A stretch of 20,241 nucleotides of DNA from Coemansia sp. RSA 922 (Eukaryota; Kickxellomycota; Kickxellomycetes; Kickxellales; Kickxellaceae): NCBI GenBank assembly GCA_027577415.1, contig JANBQS010000354.1, positions 1 through 20,241 on the forward strand, written 5' to 3'. The position numbers were made by a program, and so were the translations under genes. Positions 1-7,508 of the stretch are shown piece after piece. The notes beneath the pieces are model-generated. The model worked only from the letters and a program-made list of their open reading frames with translations, had not been told where the DNA came from and searched no databases. Position 1 is the stretch's first letter. Every line of letters starts with the position of its first letter.

Positions 1-305
1 CTGGTTGACGATGGGTTGATGGCTCTGATCTGCCGCAACTGTCGGTGGTTTACATGATTGCTGAGTCTAGGAAGAACATCGACTGAGCAGATCGAGTCGG
101 CCGACGAGATACTGAACGCTCCGCCGCTAGTAACAGCTGCTGAATGGCCGACACCAAAGTCTGCAAGTAATAAAGGCTCATAGCGACCGGTTCCCCGACG
201 CTGTCGCCGCTGCCTCTGTCGTCTTTTAGCTCGTTGTTCATCGACCGCACTGCTATTGCTGTTGATCGTGTACTCTGAGCGCTGTTGATGATGGTACGTA
301 CGCAT
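1..305 (-). CDS. N-terminal part of an unknown protein, cut by the window edge
   Basis: An uninterrupted minus-strand frame begins with ATG at 305-303 and runs to base 1 without a stop, giving 101 codons plus two bases. The N-terminus is polar (Gln, Ser and Asn rich). Residues about 26-37 form a strongly basic Arg/Gln run (RAKRRQRQRRQRR), which could act as a nuclear-localisation or nucleic-acid-contact patch. A Ser/Ala/Gly-rich stretch and a short Leu/Arg/Asn/His-rich segment follow. No domain is recognisable in the visible part. The start is the first ATG after a polypurine tract (polypyrimidine on the coding strand), typical of a fungal 5' leader. The frame also beats a shorter 63-codon minus-strand ORF inside the same bases. 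Function is unknown; the reading frame is fairly well supported, its start less so. Confidence 0.55.
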   Translation of the reverse strand, partial: MRTYHHQQRSEYTINSNSSAVDEQRAKRRQRQRRQRRGTGRYEPLLLADFGVGHSAAVTSGGAFSISSADSICSVDVLPRLSNHVNHRQLRQIRAINPSST

Positions 306-780
306 GCTAAGGGAAGAGGGGGAAGGAAAAGAAGGGAAATTAAAAAAGTAGGGAAATAACAAAAAAGGTAGGGAGGGAAAAATAAAAAAGAAAAGAATTA
401 AATGAGGTGCATATCCTGAACAGGAGGGTTAGAAAGAAAGAAAAAATAATAACAAAGCTCATGCATGAGGTAATTCATAAAACAGGAATCAACAGAGCCG
501 TTTCAGAGTTCCGTTTGATTCGGGTCCACCCTCCCCCCATCAAGAGTCACGCCACCTTACTCGTCTATGCTTCCATCCGACCCAACCCTATGGAGTGCAT
601 AATGCTTGAACACGCCATTTTAAAAGTTATGCGAGTATATAAAAAGGAGCAAAGTGCCAAGACCTTTTTCTTCTTTATACATTTTTTCACTTTCCATCTT
701 TATTCTTTTCAGTACTCTTCAAAAAAAAAATATTTTCTTTTTTGTATATGTATTCTATTTAGTCTGATCGCACTGCAGTC
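306..780. other. Divergent intergenic region with polypurine tract
   Basis: This stretch separates the leftward gene ending the window from the rightward gene at 781. Bases about 308-405 are almost purely A and G on the plus strand, which is polypyrimidine for the leftward transcript. The right half carries a TATA box and a T/C-rich leader for the gene at 781. A plus-strand frame here starts only at GTG and encodes low-complexity Phe/Lys-rich sequence, so I do not call it a gene. Confidence 0.6.
636..647 (+). promoter_or_regulatory. TATA box of the 781-1509 gene
   Basis: The sequence TATATAAAAAGG lies about 135 bp upstream of the ATG at 781 and is followed by a T/C-rich leader. This is the usual arrangement of a TATA-containing fungal promoter. 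The other TATA-containing genes in this window have similar spacing. Confidence 0.6.
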
Positions 781-1509
781 ATGAACGTTCTAGTACATCA
801 ATCGTCATCACGCACACTGATTGGCGCCCTAGGGTTCCGCCGAGCCGCACTGACTCGCTCAGCTAGTGTTTTAGCTCAGAGCCCTCGCCAACCACGACAT
901 TCTCTGAACAAACATGCATATCCGTTTACATCCTCTGGAGGTGAGCCAGAGATCATAGACCGACTGCAGTACATTCTCCGTCCTATCGCCAAAAGTTCCA
1001 ATCACATTGCTGACACACAACGCGATACCCGACAGCTCTTTGACGAGCTCCAAACGGTCGTCACTATGGCTGCGCGTACTCTAGATACACTGACCCAGAT
1101 GAAATCGCGTTTAGAGCCCAAGACCTTACATACTGGCGGTCGTACTATCGAGGTTGAGATATCTGCTGCAGACTTGCACAAGATCTTGATGCTTGCCGCA
1201 GCAGCTCGTCATGGTGGCGGAACTGGCACGGAGACTCAGCAACCGCAGCAGCCAGTTGGAGCTAGCGCATTGCTAAAGTCTGCACCGTGTAGGATTGATG
1301 CGGCCAATTGCAATAGCTCCCGTTTTGCTTCAACTTGCGCGTCTCGTGAGCCTGGTGATAATGCGCAGCACTCGGCTGGCATATTGGCTGCTGTCGCCGT
1401 GGCATTATTTGGAACTGGCGCTGCACTCGAACACCAGGAAGAAACTACTGACAGGCACGTGCATATGTCACCAGTCGACGTCAGCAACATCCTGGCTTGT
1501 GTACAGTAA
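781..1509 (+). CDS. Unknown protein, possible mitochondrial membrane protein
   Basis: This is a 242-residue protein of unrecognised family. Residues about 1-40 are rich in Arg, Ser, Ala and Leu and lack acidic residues, which resembles a mitochondrial presequence. Residues 56-112 are amphipathic and helical-looking, rich in Asp, Gln and Arg with regular hydrophobics (possible coiled coil). Residues about 199-216 are Ala/Gly/Val-rich with small-residue spacing and could be a single membrane span, leaving a short acidic and His-containing tail. There is a clear TATA box upstream and an AATAAA hexamer at 1510-1515, so transcription is likely. Mitochondrial inner-membrane location is inferred from composition only. 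No intron is needed. The assignment as a real gene is good; the function is unknown. Confidence 0.7.
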   Translation: MNVLVHQSSSRTLIGALGFRRAALTRSASVLAQSPRQPRHSLNKHAYPFTSSGGEPEIIDRLQYILRPIAKSSNHIADTQRDTRQLFDELQTVVTMAARTLDTLTQMKSRLEPKTLHTGGRTIEVEISAADLHKILMLAAAARHGGGTGTETQQPQQPVGASALLKSAPCRIDAANCNSSRFASTCASREPGDNAQHSAGILAAVAVALFGTGAALEHQEETTDRHVHMSPVDVSNILACVQ

Positions 1510-1515
1510 AATAAA
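1510..1515 (+). terminator. Poly(A) signal AATAAA after 781-1509
   Basis: A canonical AATAAA hexamer starts one base after the stop codon at 1507-1509. It is the most likely positioning element for 3'-end formation of this gene. Confidence 0.45.
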
Positions 1516-1589
1516 ATCTGTATAAACGCACAGACCATCCCACGTGATTACTTTCTCGGGTCGAATAGAGTCGTTTTCAACTCATCAAT

Positions 1590-1595
1590 TTTATT
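1590..1595 (-). terminator. Poly(A) signal AATAAA of the leftward gene ending at 1620
   Basis: Read on the minus strand, AATAAA lies about 25 bases past the TAA stop at 1622-1620. It supports the idea that the minus-strand exons upstream end a real transcript. Confidence 0.4.
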
Positions 1596-1619
1596 TTTAA
1601 TTATTTTTTTTGTATAAGC

Positions 1620-1907
1620 TTATTCAATTGGGCGGGCCGAAATAACCGAGGCAACCTTGCGAATTGTACCCTTGAAGGGCTGCTCCGTCGTCGTCATGCA
1701 CTTAAATACGTAGTATTTGTTCTTGACCAAGTCTATCTTCTTGTCAAATTCAGCCCTGTTGGCATGATGCAACTTGAACATTTCGTTAGCCGAGGTACAT
1801 CAATACGTTTTAGGACGATTTTCGGCATCAACAATGTATATATTAGCAAAATAATTGTTCATATACGTAGAAATAGGTTGGATAAACAAATCGACGAGTG
1901 TTTGGAG
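1620..1907 (-). CDS. Last two exons of an unknown multi-exon gene
   Basis: Two minus-strand exons fit together: 1807-1907 (101 nt) and 1620-1755 (136 nt), joined across a 51-nt intron at 1756-1806. That intron starts GTATTG, carries a CTAAC branch site and ends CAACAG. Joining them removes an in-frame stop and keeps one frame to a TAA at 1622-1620. The 78-residue product begins LQTLVDLFIQPIS and ends in a basic, beta-looking segment with KKIDLVKNKYYVFKC. The upstream exon appears to begin after a TAG acceptor at 1910-1908. I do not recognise the family. A plus-strand ORF (1764-2276) overlaps the same bases but is hydrophobic, low-complexity and less protein-like. The 5' part of the gene probably lies in the separate candidate exon at 2081-2465. 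Confidence 0.45.
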
Positions 1908-2080
1908 CTACATGGGAAGAGTAGTGCTCCCAGCACTGGCGATAGCGCTTGTTGTGTTTCAATTTGCTGCGCTTGCTACACAACACTATCTTATTCGCTA
2001 CAGCCTAGGAATCCCTGGGATGACCACTACACTGTCTCCATTCTTCTTAGTTTCGTTGCACCGCAGCCACCAGTGTTGTC

Positions 2081-2465
2081 CTATTCCTCTCTGTTAGCAT
2101 CACCAAGAAGCGCATGCATTGCACAGCAAGTGTTATCAGTCATATCAGTGATATTCGCCATGCTAGCGTCATTCGCTTCACCAGCACCATTCGCTATGCC
2201 AGCGTCGTTTGTTACGCAAGCACCATTTGATATTCCAGAGTTCCATTCAACGCCTATATTCGCTCTAGTACTATAGATCTCGCAGTCACTGCTAGAGCTG
2301 CCATACTCTGCAAACAGCAATAGGTATTCTCCGAGACATTCAAAATAGTCGTTCAAATCGACAGGAACAGTCTTAACATAGTCAATTGTTACTCCTGCAG
2401 ACTGAACAACATTGGGGTTAGAAGTGGTCGCAATAGCGGGTAGATAAAGTCGAATTGGTTGAAAA
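2081..2465 (-). CDS. Candidate upstream exon of the same leftward gene
   Basis: A minus-strand frame is open from an excellent splice acceptor at 2468-2466 (CTAAC branch site at 2498-2494, long pyrimidine tract, TTTAG) down to a stop at 2081. Its first part looks like folded protein (VTIDYVKTVPVDLNDYF, then a Leu-rich helix). Its second part is Asn/Ala/Gly/Asp low complexity. No in-frame ATG exists near its 5' side, so the start must come from an upstream exon; GTATAC at 2596-2591 is a possible donor. How it connects to the exons at 1620-1907 is unresolved; GTAACA at 2215-2211 would give an in-phase but long intron. No family recognised. Confidence 0.35.
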
Positions 2466-2480
2466 CTAAAGGAATACAAA

Positions 2481-2818
2481 AGAGAAAGAAGGGGTTAGAA
2501 GAGAATTGCTGGGGGGATTGGGCTAGAAAGGGGTTGAGAAAAATATTACAATTAAAAGAGGCAAGAGAAGAGAGAGGCGCACTGAAAAAGGTATACCTTT
2601 ATTTATCCAAAGCGAGGAGGGAAAAAGAGAGCGATTTAGCTAGCCATAATGGTTTATTGTGTCACATGCGAGCACGTGACAAAGAAAAATTAAGCGGGGG
2701 ATGGAAAACCCACAGAAAAAAGGTTTCTTGGCTCGCGAAAAGTCCTTATTCTTTTTAGGTTTTTACTTTTTTTATTTGTGTGTATAATTTATCATCTTTA
2801 ATTTTCAAAACAGTTTTA
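2481..2818. other. Divergent promoter region between YKT6 and a leftward gene
   Basis: This interval has no convincing coding sequence on either strand. It is A/G-rich in its left part, which is the pyrimidine-rich leader or intron of the leftward gene. It contains a paired E-box palindrome at 2661-2680 and an A/T-rich YKT6 leader. A plus-strand frame at 2459-2758 encodes Lys/Arg/Glu-rich low complexity and is rejected. Confidence 0.55.
2661..2680. promoter_or_regulatory. Inverted pair of RTCACRTG (bHLH/E-box) sites
   Basis: The 20-base sequence GTCACATGCGAGCACGTGAC contains GTCACATG on the plus strand and GTCACGTG on the minus strand, arranged as an inverted pair. Both match the RTCACRTG consensus of Cbf1/USF-type bHLH factors. 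The pair is about 140 bp upstream of the YKT6 ATG and also upstream of the leftward gene, so it could serve both. Binding is inferred from the motif alone. Confidence 0.4.
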
Positions 2819-3528
2819 ATGAAGGCTTACCATCTGGCACTCGTACGGCCGGCAGACTCGGTAACACAGCGGGCCACACAAGTACTGAGTAGTGAGAGTG
2901 ACGTGTCGTCTTTTTCGTTCTTTCAGCGTGGCAGGTAAGCAAATGCAGTCAATTACTCTGAGATAAAATTGAACAAAAGCTTTATATCGCATTTCTTATC
3001 AACACTCCTAAATGGACTTTGTTTCTCATAACCTGTAGTGTCGAAGAGTTTCTAGAGTTCTTTTCGGTCACAGTGGCTGAGCGCACACAGGTGGGACAGC
3101 GGCAGGCGGTCGAGGAGAATGAGAATTTTGCGTACGCCTACCGTAGTTCGAATAACCTATGTGCTGTGGTTATAACTGACCGCGAGTACCCGGGTCGGGT
3201 AGCTTTGGGACTGGCGGCAAAGATGATAGACGAGTATACCAAGGTGCACGATGACCGGTTTATTGAGTCGGCTACTGGCAAGACGGGGTTTGTGGTGCTG
3301 AAGGAGTTTATTGGCAAGTACCAGGACCCTAAGCAGGCTGATAGCATTATGCGGGTGCAGCAGGAATTGGACGAGACCAAGGTTGTGCTGCACAAGACTA
3401 TTGAGAGCCTGCTGGAGCGTGGAGAGAAACTGGACGCACTAGTGGACCGGTCGAACCAGCTGTCGTCGCAGTCAAAGATGTTTTACAAGACTGCGAAGAA
3501 AACAAACTCTTGTTGTATCGTCATGTGA
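2819..3528 (+). CDS. YKT6: YKT6, prenylated R-SNARE of Golgi, vacuole and ER traffic
   Basis: Two exons, 2819-2934 and 3039-3528, encode 201 residues, essentially the length of yeast Ykt6. The intron (2935-3038, 104 nt, GTAAGC to TGTAG) splits a serine codon and restores the longin domain. Residues 1-130 form the longin domain. The SNARE motif follows from about 138, beginning QADSIMRVQQELDETK, with the zero-layer arginine at about 166 in LERGEKL. The tail ends NSCCIVM, a CAAX box with the preceding cysteine used for palmitoylation. Ykt6 is a lipid-anchored R-SNARE acting in ER-Golgi, intra-Golgi and vacuole/autophagosome fusion. The start is chosen because the exon-1 sequence MKAYHLALVR aligns with the conserved longin N-terminus; the TTG-initiated open frame at 3019 would read through intron sequence. 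Confidence 0.96.
2935..3038 (+). other. YKT6: YKT6 intron
   Basis: The donor GTAAGC follows CGTGGCAG and the acceptor is CCTGTAG before TGTCGAAGAG. Removal joins phase 2 to phase 2 and gives the conserved sequence QRGSVEEF. A CCTAAAT at about 3007-3013 is a possible branch site, weaker than the CTAAC elements used elsewhere in this window. Confidence 0.9.
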
Positions 3529-3662
3529 TTTTTGATACAATCGAATGGGGAAGTGCTTCCATCGAACAGCCGCCCTTTTTTTTCTTTTTTTCTAATTCCT
3601 TTTATATCACTCTATTTGTTTCATTTCCTGAGAAAATTTACATTTATTTAATTGAATAAGAA

Positions 3663-6600
3663 ATGGAAGACTCGCGCGATATTCCTAAACCTGGTAATAG
3701 CACTGAAGCCGAGCGTCTGGCGGCAGAGGCAGCAGCAGAAGCCGGGTGGCGATGGCCTCGAGTACGGATGATGGCGCAGTCGCCCGATCTCCAGGAGAGT
3801 AGCGAGACACAGCAGCCAAAACAAGCAAAGAAGAATAAGAAGCCCCAGCGCAGTGCATGGTCGCAAGTACGACGGTTTATCAGCGAAGTGACCGAAGTGT
3901 TTGACGACCAGGCGTCAAACAGCAGCGATCCAGCTCAGGACTACGAAGCTGATGGCGCACGAGCATTGCTGACAGCTGCTGGTGAGTACACTGGTGTGCG
4001 CAATCCAGCAGCGTGGATTGTAGCGGCATGGGCATTGTTGGTGGCTGTGGACTGGGCAGTGTCGAGTACGTTGATGCCACGCGTTGTGACTTGGGTCTCG
4101 GCTCAGCCTTGGACTATGGCATCAGTAGCGGCTGATTCGATTTGGTGGTGGGCTGACGAGGCACTGGCGTGGATCCAATTAGACGCAGTATCTTCGGCTC
4201 TGTTGGTATCGCGTCCGTTTGTCGTGGAGTGGTGGTGCTTCTTTATGTTTACGGCAGCGTGGACTAGCATTAGCATCAGGCAGAGCCACAACAGCCAGCG
4301 CGGCAGGAGGCGTGAGATGCTAGTGTACCTGACGTACTTTTTCTTGGCCGATGTGGTGCTGATGGTCGTGCTGGCACCAACGCCACAGGTCCTGGGACCG
4401 CCCCTGAGACCGACGAGCAGTGATTGCGAAATAGGCTCGGGATGTAGCCCGCAACACGTGGCTATGAGGCCGCTCACCGAGGCGGTTGAGCGGCAGGCGC
4501 GGAAGCTGCAGGTGGTGTCGTTTTCAGTGCCCAGCCGGTCGCTGATCGGGTGCGGGACGGCGCTGTTTACGACGGCGGCGATGTACGGGGCGGCGGGGCT
4601 GAGGCTCCGCTCGTGGGGCGGGCTGCGGCTGCGCATGAGCGCCGTGCTGTTTGCTGCCGACGTGGGCCTGAGGCACAATGTGGGCGCGGCGCTGGCGGGC
4701 CAGTCGTCGTGGTTTCTGGCTGCGCACGTCATCAGCTCGGCCGCGCTGCTGGCTTTCCGCGAGGCTGCAGTCGCTGTGCAGGCCATGCGCTCGTGGCACG
4801 CGTCCGTGGTCCGCGAGCGGCGGCGCGGCGGGCCGCTGATGATGCAGGCGGGCACTGCGAAGCCCAATGAGCGCTTGGCGGGCGGCGGCGCCTACGCGCA
4901 TCGGCTGTGCTTTTTGTGCCTCGGTGGGTGCTGCGAGCGCTGCCTGCTGTCCATGCCGATCTGGCCGACCACGTCTGAGGCGGGGCCGCTGCCGCTCGAG
5001 TGCCCTGCCAGGGAAGATGCGCCTGAGGCTGCTGATCCAGCGATAGGCGCTTTGCCGCTGTCGCCTACCCGCCCCGCTGCGGCGCCTGTTGTGGCTGCTG
5101 GCCGTCGACGCGTGCGCAAGCATGGGCGCACGACAGCTGCACACGGGCTGGCTGAGCCGTCGTCGGCCAATGAGCCGCAGTCGGCTGATCTGGGTTCTGC
5201 TGATTTGGCGCCTGTCTCTTCGACGAGCAGGCGGGGGCGGACGCTGGATGTGTGGATCATCGGCAGCGTGGCGCATTGTCCCTGCCGGTCTGTGCACGGG
5301 CCAGGGCCGTCGGCATTTGTGCCAAAGTCGCCGAGCAGCGCCGGGGAGAGGCGAGCCAATACGCCTTTTACGCTGCCGGTCGGCTCGATGATGGACCTGA
5401 CACAGTACGGGGCTGAGCTGCACAGCCTGGGCCTCATGCGGCCGGTCAACCCGGCGACAATGGCCACTGCCGGCGGGGATTTTGCTGCGTCGGTGTTTCC
5501 TTATGTGTTTGGCCGCTTTGCCGTGCCCGAGCACCGGGGCCCAGCGGCTGCGGCCAGTGCGCTGCTGGCGTCGAGGTCGGGCCACACTCCGGGGTCAGCG
5601 CCCTTTCTTTCAGCGCCAGCGGCTTCCGGCCAGTCTGCCGATGCGCCGCGGTCGCGCATCATCATGACGCCGACGCCGCTGCTCGTGGCGCGCAGTGCCG
5701 AGCCCGGCGACACATTCCGCCTGGCCGCCGACGCAGTGCGCTCGGAGGCCGACGGCGGCTGCGTCCTGCTGAGCGTGGTCATGACGCCGGCGCTGGCCAA
5801 CGAGCTTTTGTCGCAGCCGAAAGTGGCGCAGACTGCTGCTGTCTGCGTGCCGGCTGCGCTGCTGTCGCCGAGCAATGCCAGTAATGTTCCGGCGGTTTCC
5901 GACGCTGATCCGTACCTGGACTACGTGCGCGTGCAGGTTGCCCGCTCTGACGTCGTCGTGCGTGTCAATGGCGCACGCTGGCTTTACTATGATTTTGGCC
6001 CGCTGGCACTCAACCAGCCGATAGCCGTTCGCCGCTTGCCGGCTGGTGGCGAACGGCCGCTGGCACTCAGTGTGTCTATCTGCGGCATGCGTAGCGACGA
6101 CCTGTGCGTGCTTATTCCTGGGGCCAAACCTGCTGTGGATAATGACCTGGTGGCGGAGGCCGAGAAGGAAAGGGCGAGGCTGGCGGCTGCCACGCAGAGT
6201 CTGAAGCGCGCGAAGCGTGACGCCCCCAAGAGCCTGGCCCACTGGGAGGCGCAGCTGGAGACTGTGCGCAGGTCGCTCGACCGCAATTCTGCCGCTGACG
6301 GAAAGCTCGAATCTAAGCGCCGCCATTTGGAATTGGCTGTTGGAGCACTGCGCACTGCTGTCCAGGCCCTCGCCGACGAGCACTCTGGTGATTTGGGCCC
6401 TGAGCTGCCTTCCGACGGCCAATTGGCTGTTGACGAGGCCCTGGCCAAACTGCGTAGTGTGGAGACGGAGGCGCGTGAGATGCGGGATGCGCATGCCCGG
6501 GATATTCGGGGGCTTGACGGGGAGCGTGCAGAGTTGGCGGAAAAGCTGTCAGAGGTTGGGCGCGAAATTGAGCCGCTTATTGATACTCCTCTGCAGAGTG

Positions 6601-6806
6601 AGCTGAGAGACGTGTCGAGGAGATTCTTGGTCTCGCGTAACGTCGAGTCGAAGCTGCAGGCGAAGCTGCGCAAAGAGCTTTGGGCTTGTAATGATCTTGC
6701 AAAGGAAAGACCAGCGGTGAGTGGAGAGTTGACGAGAGACTTGGCTGATATAAAGAAAAATATTGCCAAGGAAAGAGCTGAAATCAAATTGCTCAATGGC
6801 ATGTAA
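3663..6806 (+). CDS. Multispan membrane / coiled-coil protein, acrB-like
   Basis: A single 1047-residue exon. Residues 1-110 are polar and Lys/Ala/Glu rich. Hydrophobic segments at about 115-135, 183-202 and 218-238 look like membrane spans, with weaker ones near 296-312 and 345-366. Residues about 435-670 are a Pro/Ala/Ser-rich linker. Residues about 680-820 look beta-rich (including DYVRVQVARSDVVVRVNGARW), like a fibronectin-type module. Residues about 828-1045 are a long charged coiled coil. Membrane spans, then a VRVNG-type beta domain, then a coiled coil is the plan I recall for the fungal acrB ubiquitination-network signalling proteins (creB deubiquitinase pathway in Aspergillus); overall identity is not claimed. 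From about 4430 to 6600 the gene is visibly more G+C-rich than its neighbours, which opens several long antisense frames. It starts 134 bp after YKT6, so the promoter must be short. Confidence 0.8.
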   Translation: MEDSRDIPKPGNSTEAERLAAEAAAEAGWRWPRVRMMAQSPDLQESSETQQPKQAKKNKKPQRSAWSQVRRFISEVTEVFDDQASNSSDPAQDYEADGARALLTAAGEYTGVRNPAAWIVAAWALLVAVDWAVSSTLMPRVVTWVSAQPWTMASVAADSIWWWADEALAWIQLDAVSSALLVSRPFVVEWWCFFMFTAAWTSISIRQSHNSQRGRRREMLVYLTYFFLADVVLMVVLAPTPQVLGPPLRPTSSDCEIGSGCSPQHVAMRPLTEAVERQARKLQVVSFSVPSRSLIGCGTALFTTAAMYGAAGLRLRSWGGLRLRMSAVLFAADVGLRHNVGAALAGQSSWFLAAHVISSAALLAFREAAVAVQAMRSWHASVVRERRRGGPLMMQAGTAKPNERLAGGGAYAHRLCFLCLGGCCERCLLSMPIWPTTSEAGPLPLECPAREDAPEAADPAIGALPLSPTRPAAAPVVAAGRRRVRKHGRTTAAHGLAEPSSANEPQSADLGSADLAPVSSTSRRGRTLDVWIIGSVAHCPCRSVHGPGPSAFVPKSPSSAGERRANTPFTLPVGSMMDLTQYGAELHSLGLMRPVNPATMATAGGDFAASVFPYVFGRFAVPEHRGPAAAASALLASRSGHTPGSAPFLSAPAASGQSADAPRSRIIMTPTPLLVARSAEPGDTFRLAADAVRSEADGGCVLLSVVMTPALANELLSQPKVAQTAAVCVPAALLSPSNASNVPAVSDADPYLDYVRVQVARSDVVVRVNGARWLYYDFGPLALNQPIAVRRLPAGGERPLALSVSICGMRSDDLCVLIPGAKPAVDNDLVAEAEKERARLAAATQSLKRAKRDAPKSLAHWEAQLETVRRSLDRNSAADGKLESKRRHLELAVGALRTAVQALADEHSGDLGPELPSDGQLAVDEALAKLRSVETEAREMRDAHARDIRGLDGERAELAEKLSEVGREIEPLIDTPLQSELRDVSRRFLVSRNVESKLQAKLRKELWACNDLAKERPAVSGELTRDLADIKKNIAKERAEIKLLNGM

Positions 6807-6916
6807 AGATAAAGATTCTTTTTTATTATCTTTGCTATAAAAGATTCCTTTATGCCTTTTTTATAAAGGCGAGCCAAGCTTTCTTTTTTAGAATGACATG
6901 ATAACGTCGACTTTTG

Positions 6917-6925
6917 TATAAATAA
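6917..6925 (+). promoter_or_regulatory. TATA box of the 7020-7508 gene
   Basis: TATAAATAA lies 95-103 bp before the ATG at 7020 and is followed by a long T/C-rich leader. Spacing matches the other TATA boxes of the window. Confidence 0.6.
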
Positions 6926-7019
6926 TCGAGAGTCTGTCCTCCTACCTATTCTCCTCCACTATCTTTATTTTTTATTCGCACTACCACTTTTTTTTCGTTT
7001 ACTTTTGCATTTTTTTTCA

Positions 7020-7508
7020 ATGAACCTCACAGCTTTAATCCAGGTATTGCTGGCAATCATCTGCTCAGTCGCCGTCTCTGCACTCGACCTTGTTCCACCA
7101 CCACAACCAAATTTGCGTTCACCTGTTGACGGCTACTATCACATAGGCCAGCCCTGTGACATCAAGGTTGATCGTGCTGTATGTAGCACGCTTAATCGGG
7201 TATTGCTCTGTGACATTGGCGGCTGGGTTCTGCAGACAACCTGTCCGAATGACACTGTTTGTTCGAATGGCAATTGCGCACTTAACGCCACATCTGACGA
7301 AACCAGCATCTCACATCAAAGCACTTGTGACGGTACTTGTCAGGGGGGAGTAAGCACCTCCTCGTACACTTTTTATTTGGGCACGGTGGGCAATGATGAA
7401 CTGAATACTGATACAATAACCAATGCTGGTCAGGCACCTCGTGCCTCTTTTAAAACTGTGATTAGTGCTTTTGTGTTGGCACTATTTGCTCTTCACTTGC
7501 GGATGTAA
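7020..7508 (+). CDS. Secreted, probably GPI-anchored cysteine-rich protein (CBM19-like)
   Basis: The protein has 162 residues from the ATG at 7020; an in-frame TTG at 7005 is ignored. Residues 1-22 are a clear signal peptide ending VAVSALD. Residues about 38-87 hold six cysteines (46, 55, 64, 75, 81, 86) with spacing and aromatic residues (GQPC...AVC...LLCDIGGWV...TCPNDTVC) that recall small chitin-binding modules of the CBM19 type. N-glycosylation sequons lie at 77 and 89, and two further cysteines at 103 and 107. A Ser/Thr-rich stretch follows. The C-terminus (about 144-162) is hydrophobic and ends LRM, as expected for a GPI-attachment signal. It is likely exported to the wall or plasma membrane. 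Binding to chitin is inferred from cysteine pattern only. Confidence 0.8.
   Translation: MNLTALIQVLLAIICSVAVSALDLVPPPQPNLRSPVDGYYHIGQPCDIKVDRAVCSTLNRVLLCDIGGWVLQTTCPNDTVCSNGNCALNATSDETSISHQSTCDGTCQGGVSTSSYTFYLGTVGNDELNTDTITNAGQAPRASFKTVISAFVLALFALHLRM

Noticed and set aside
50..241. Minus-strand 63-codon ORF at the left edge
   Set aside because: It lies inside a longer minus-strand frame (305 to the edge) that has its own upstream ATG and no stop.
407..784. Plus-strand frame of 125 codons before the 781 gene
   Set aside because: It begins at GTG, spans the TATA box and leader of the next gene and encodes Lys- and Phe-rich low complexity.
1764..2276. Plus-strand frame of 170 codons
   Set aside because: It is antisense to spliceable minus-strand exons and its product is hydrophobic and repetitive without any recognisable domain; I cannot fully exclude it.
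2459..2758. Plus-strand Lys/Arg/Glu-rich frame
   Set aside because: Purine-rich promoter sequence gives such frames by composition alone; no domain or signal is present.
4103..6877. Several long antisense and offset frames across the acrB-like gene
   Set aside because: G+C-rich coding sequence lacks stops in other frames; the sense frame spans the whole region and has coherent domains.
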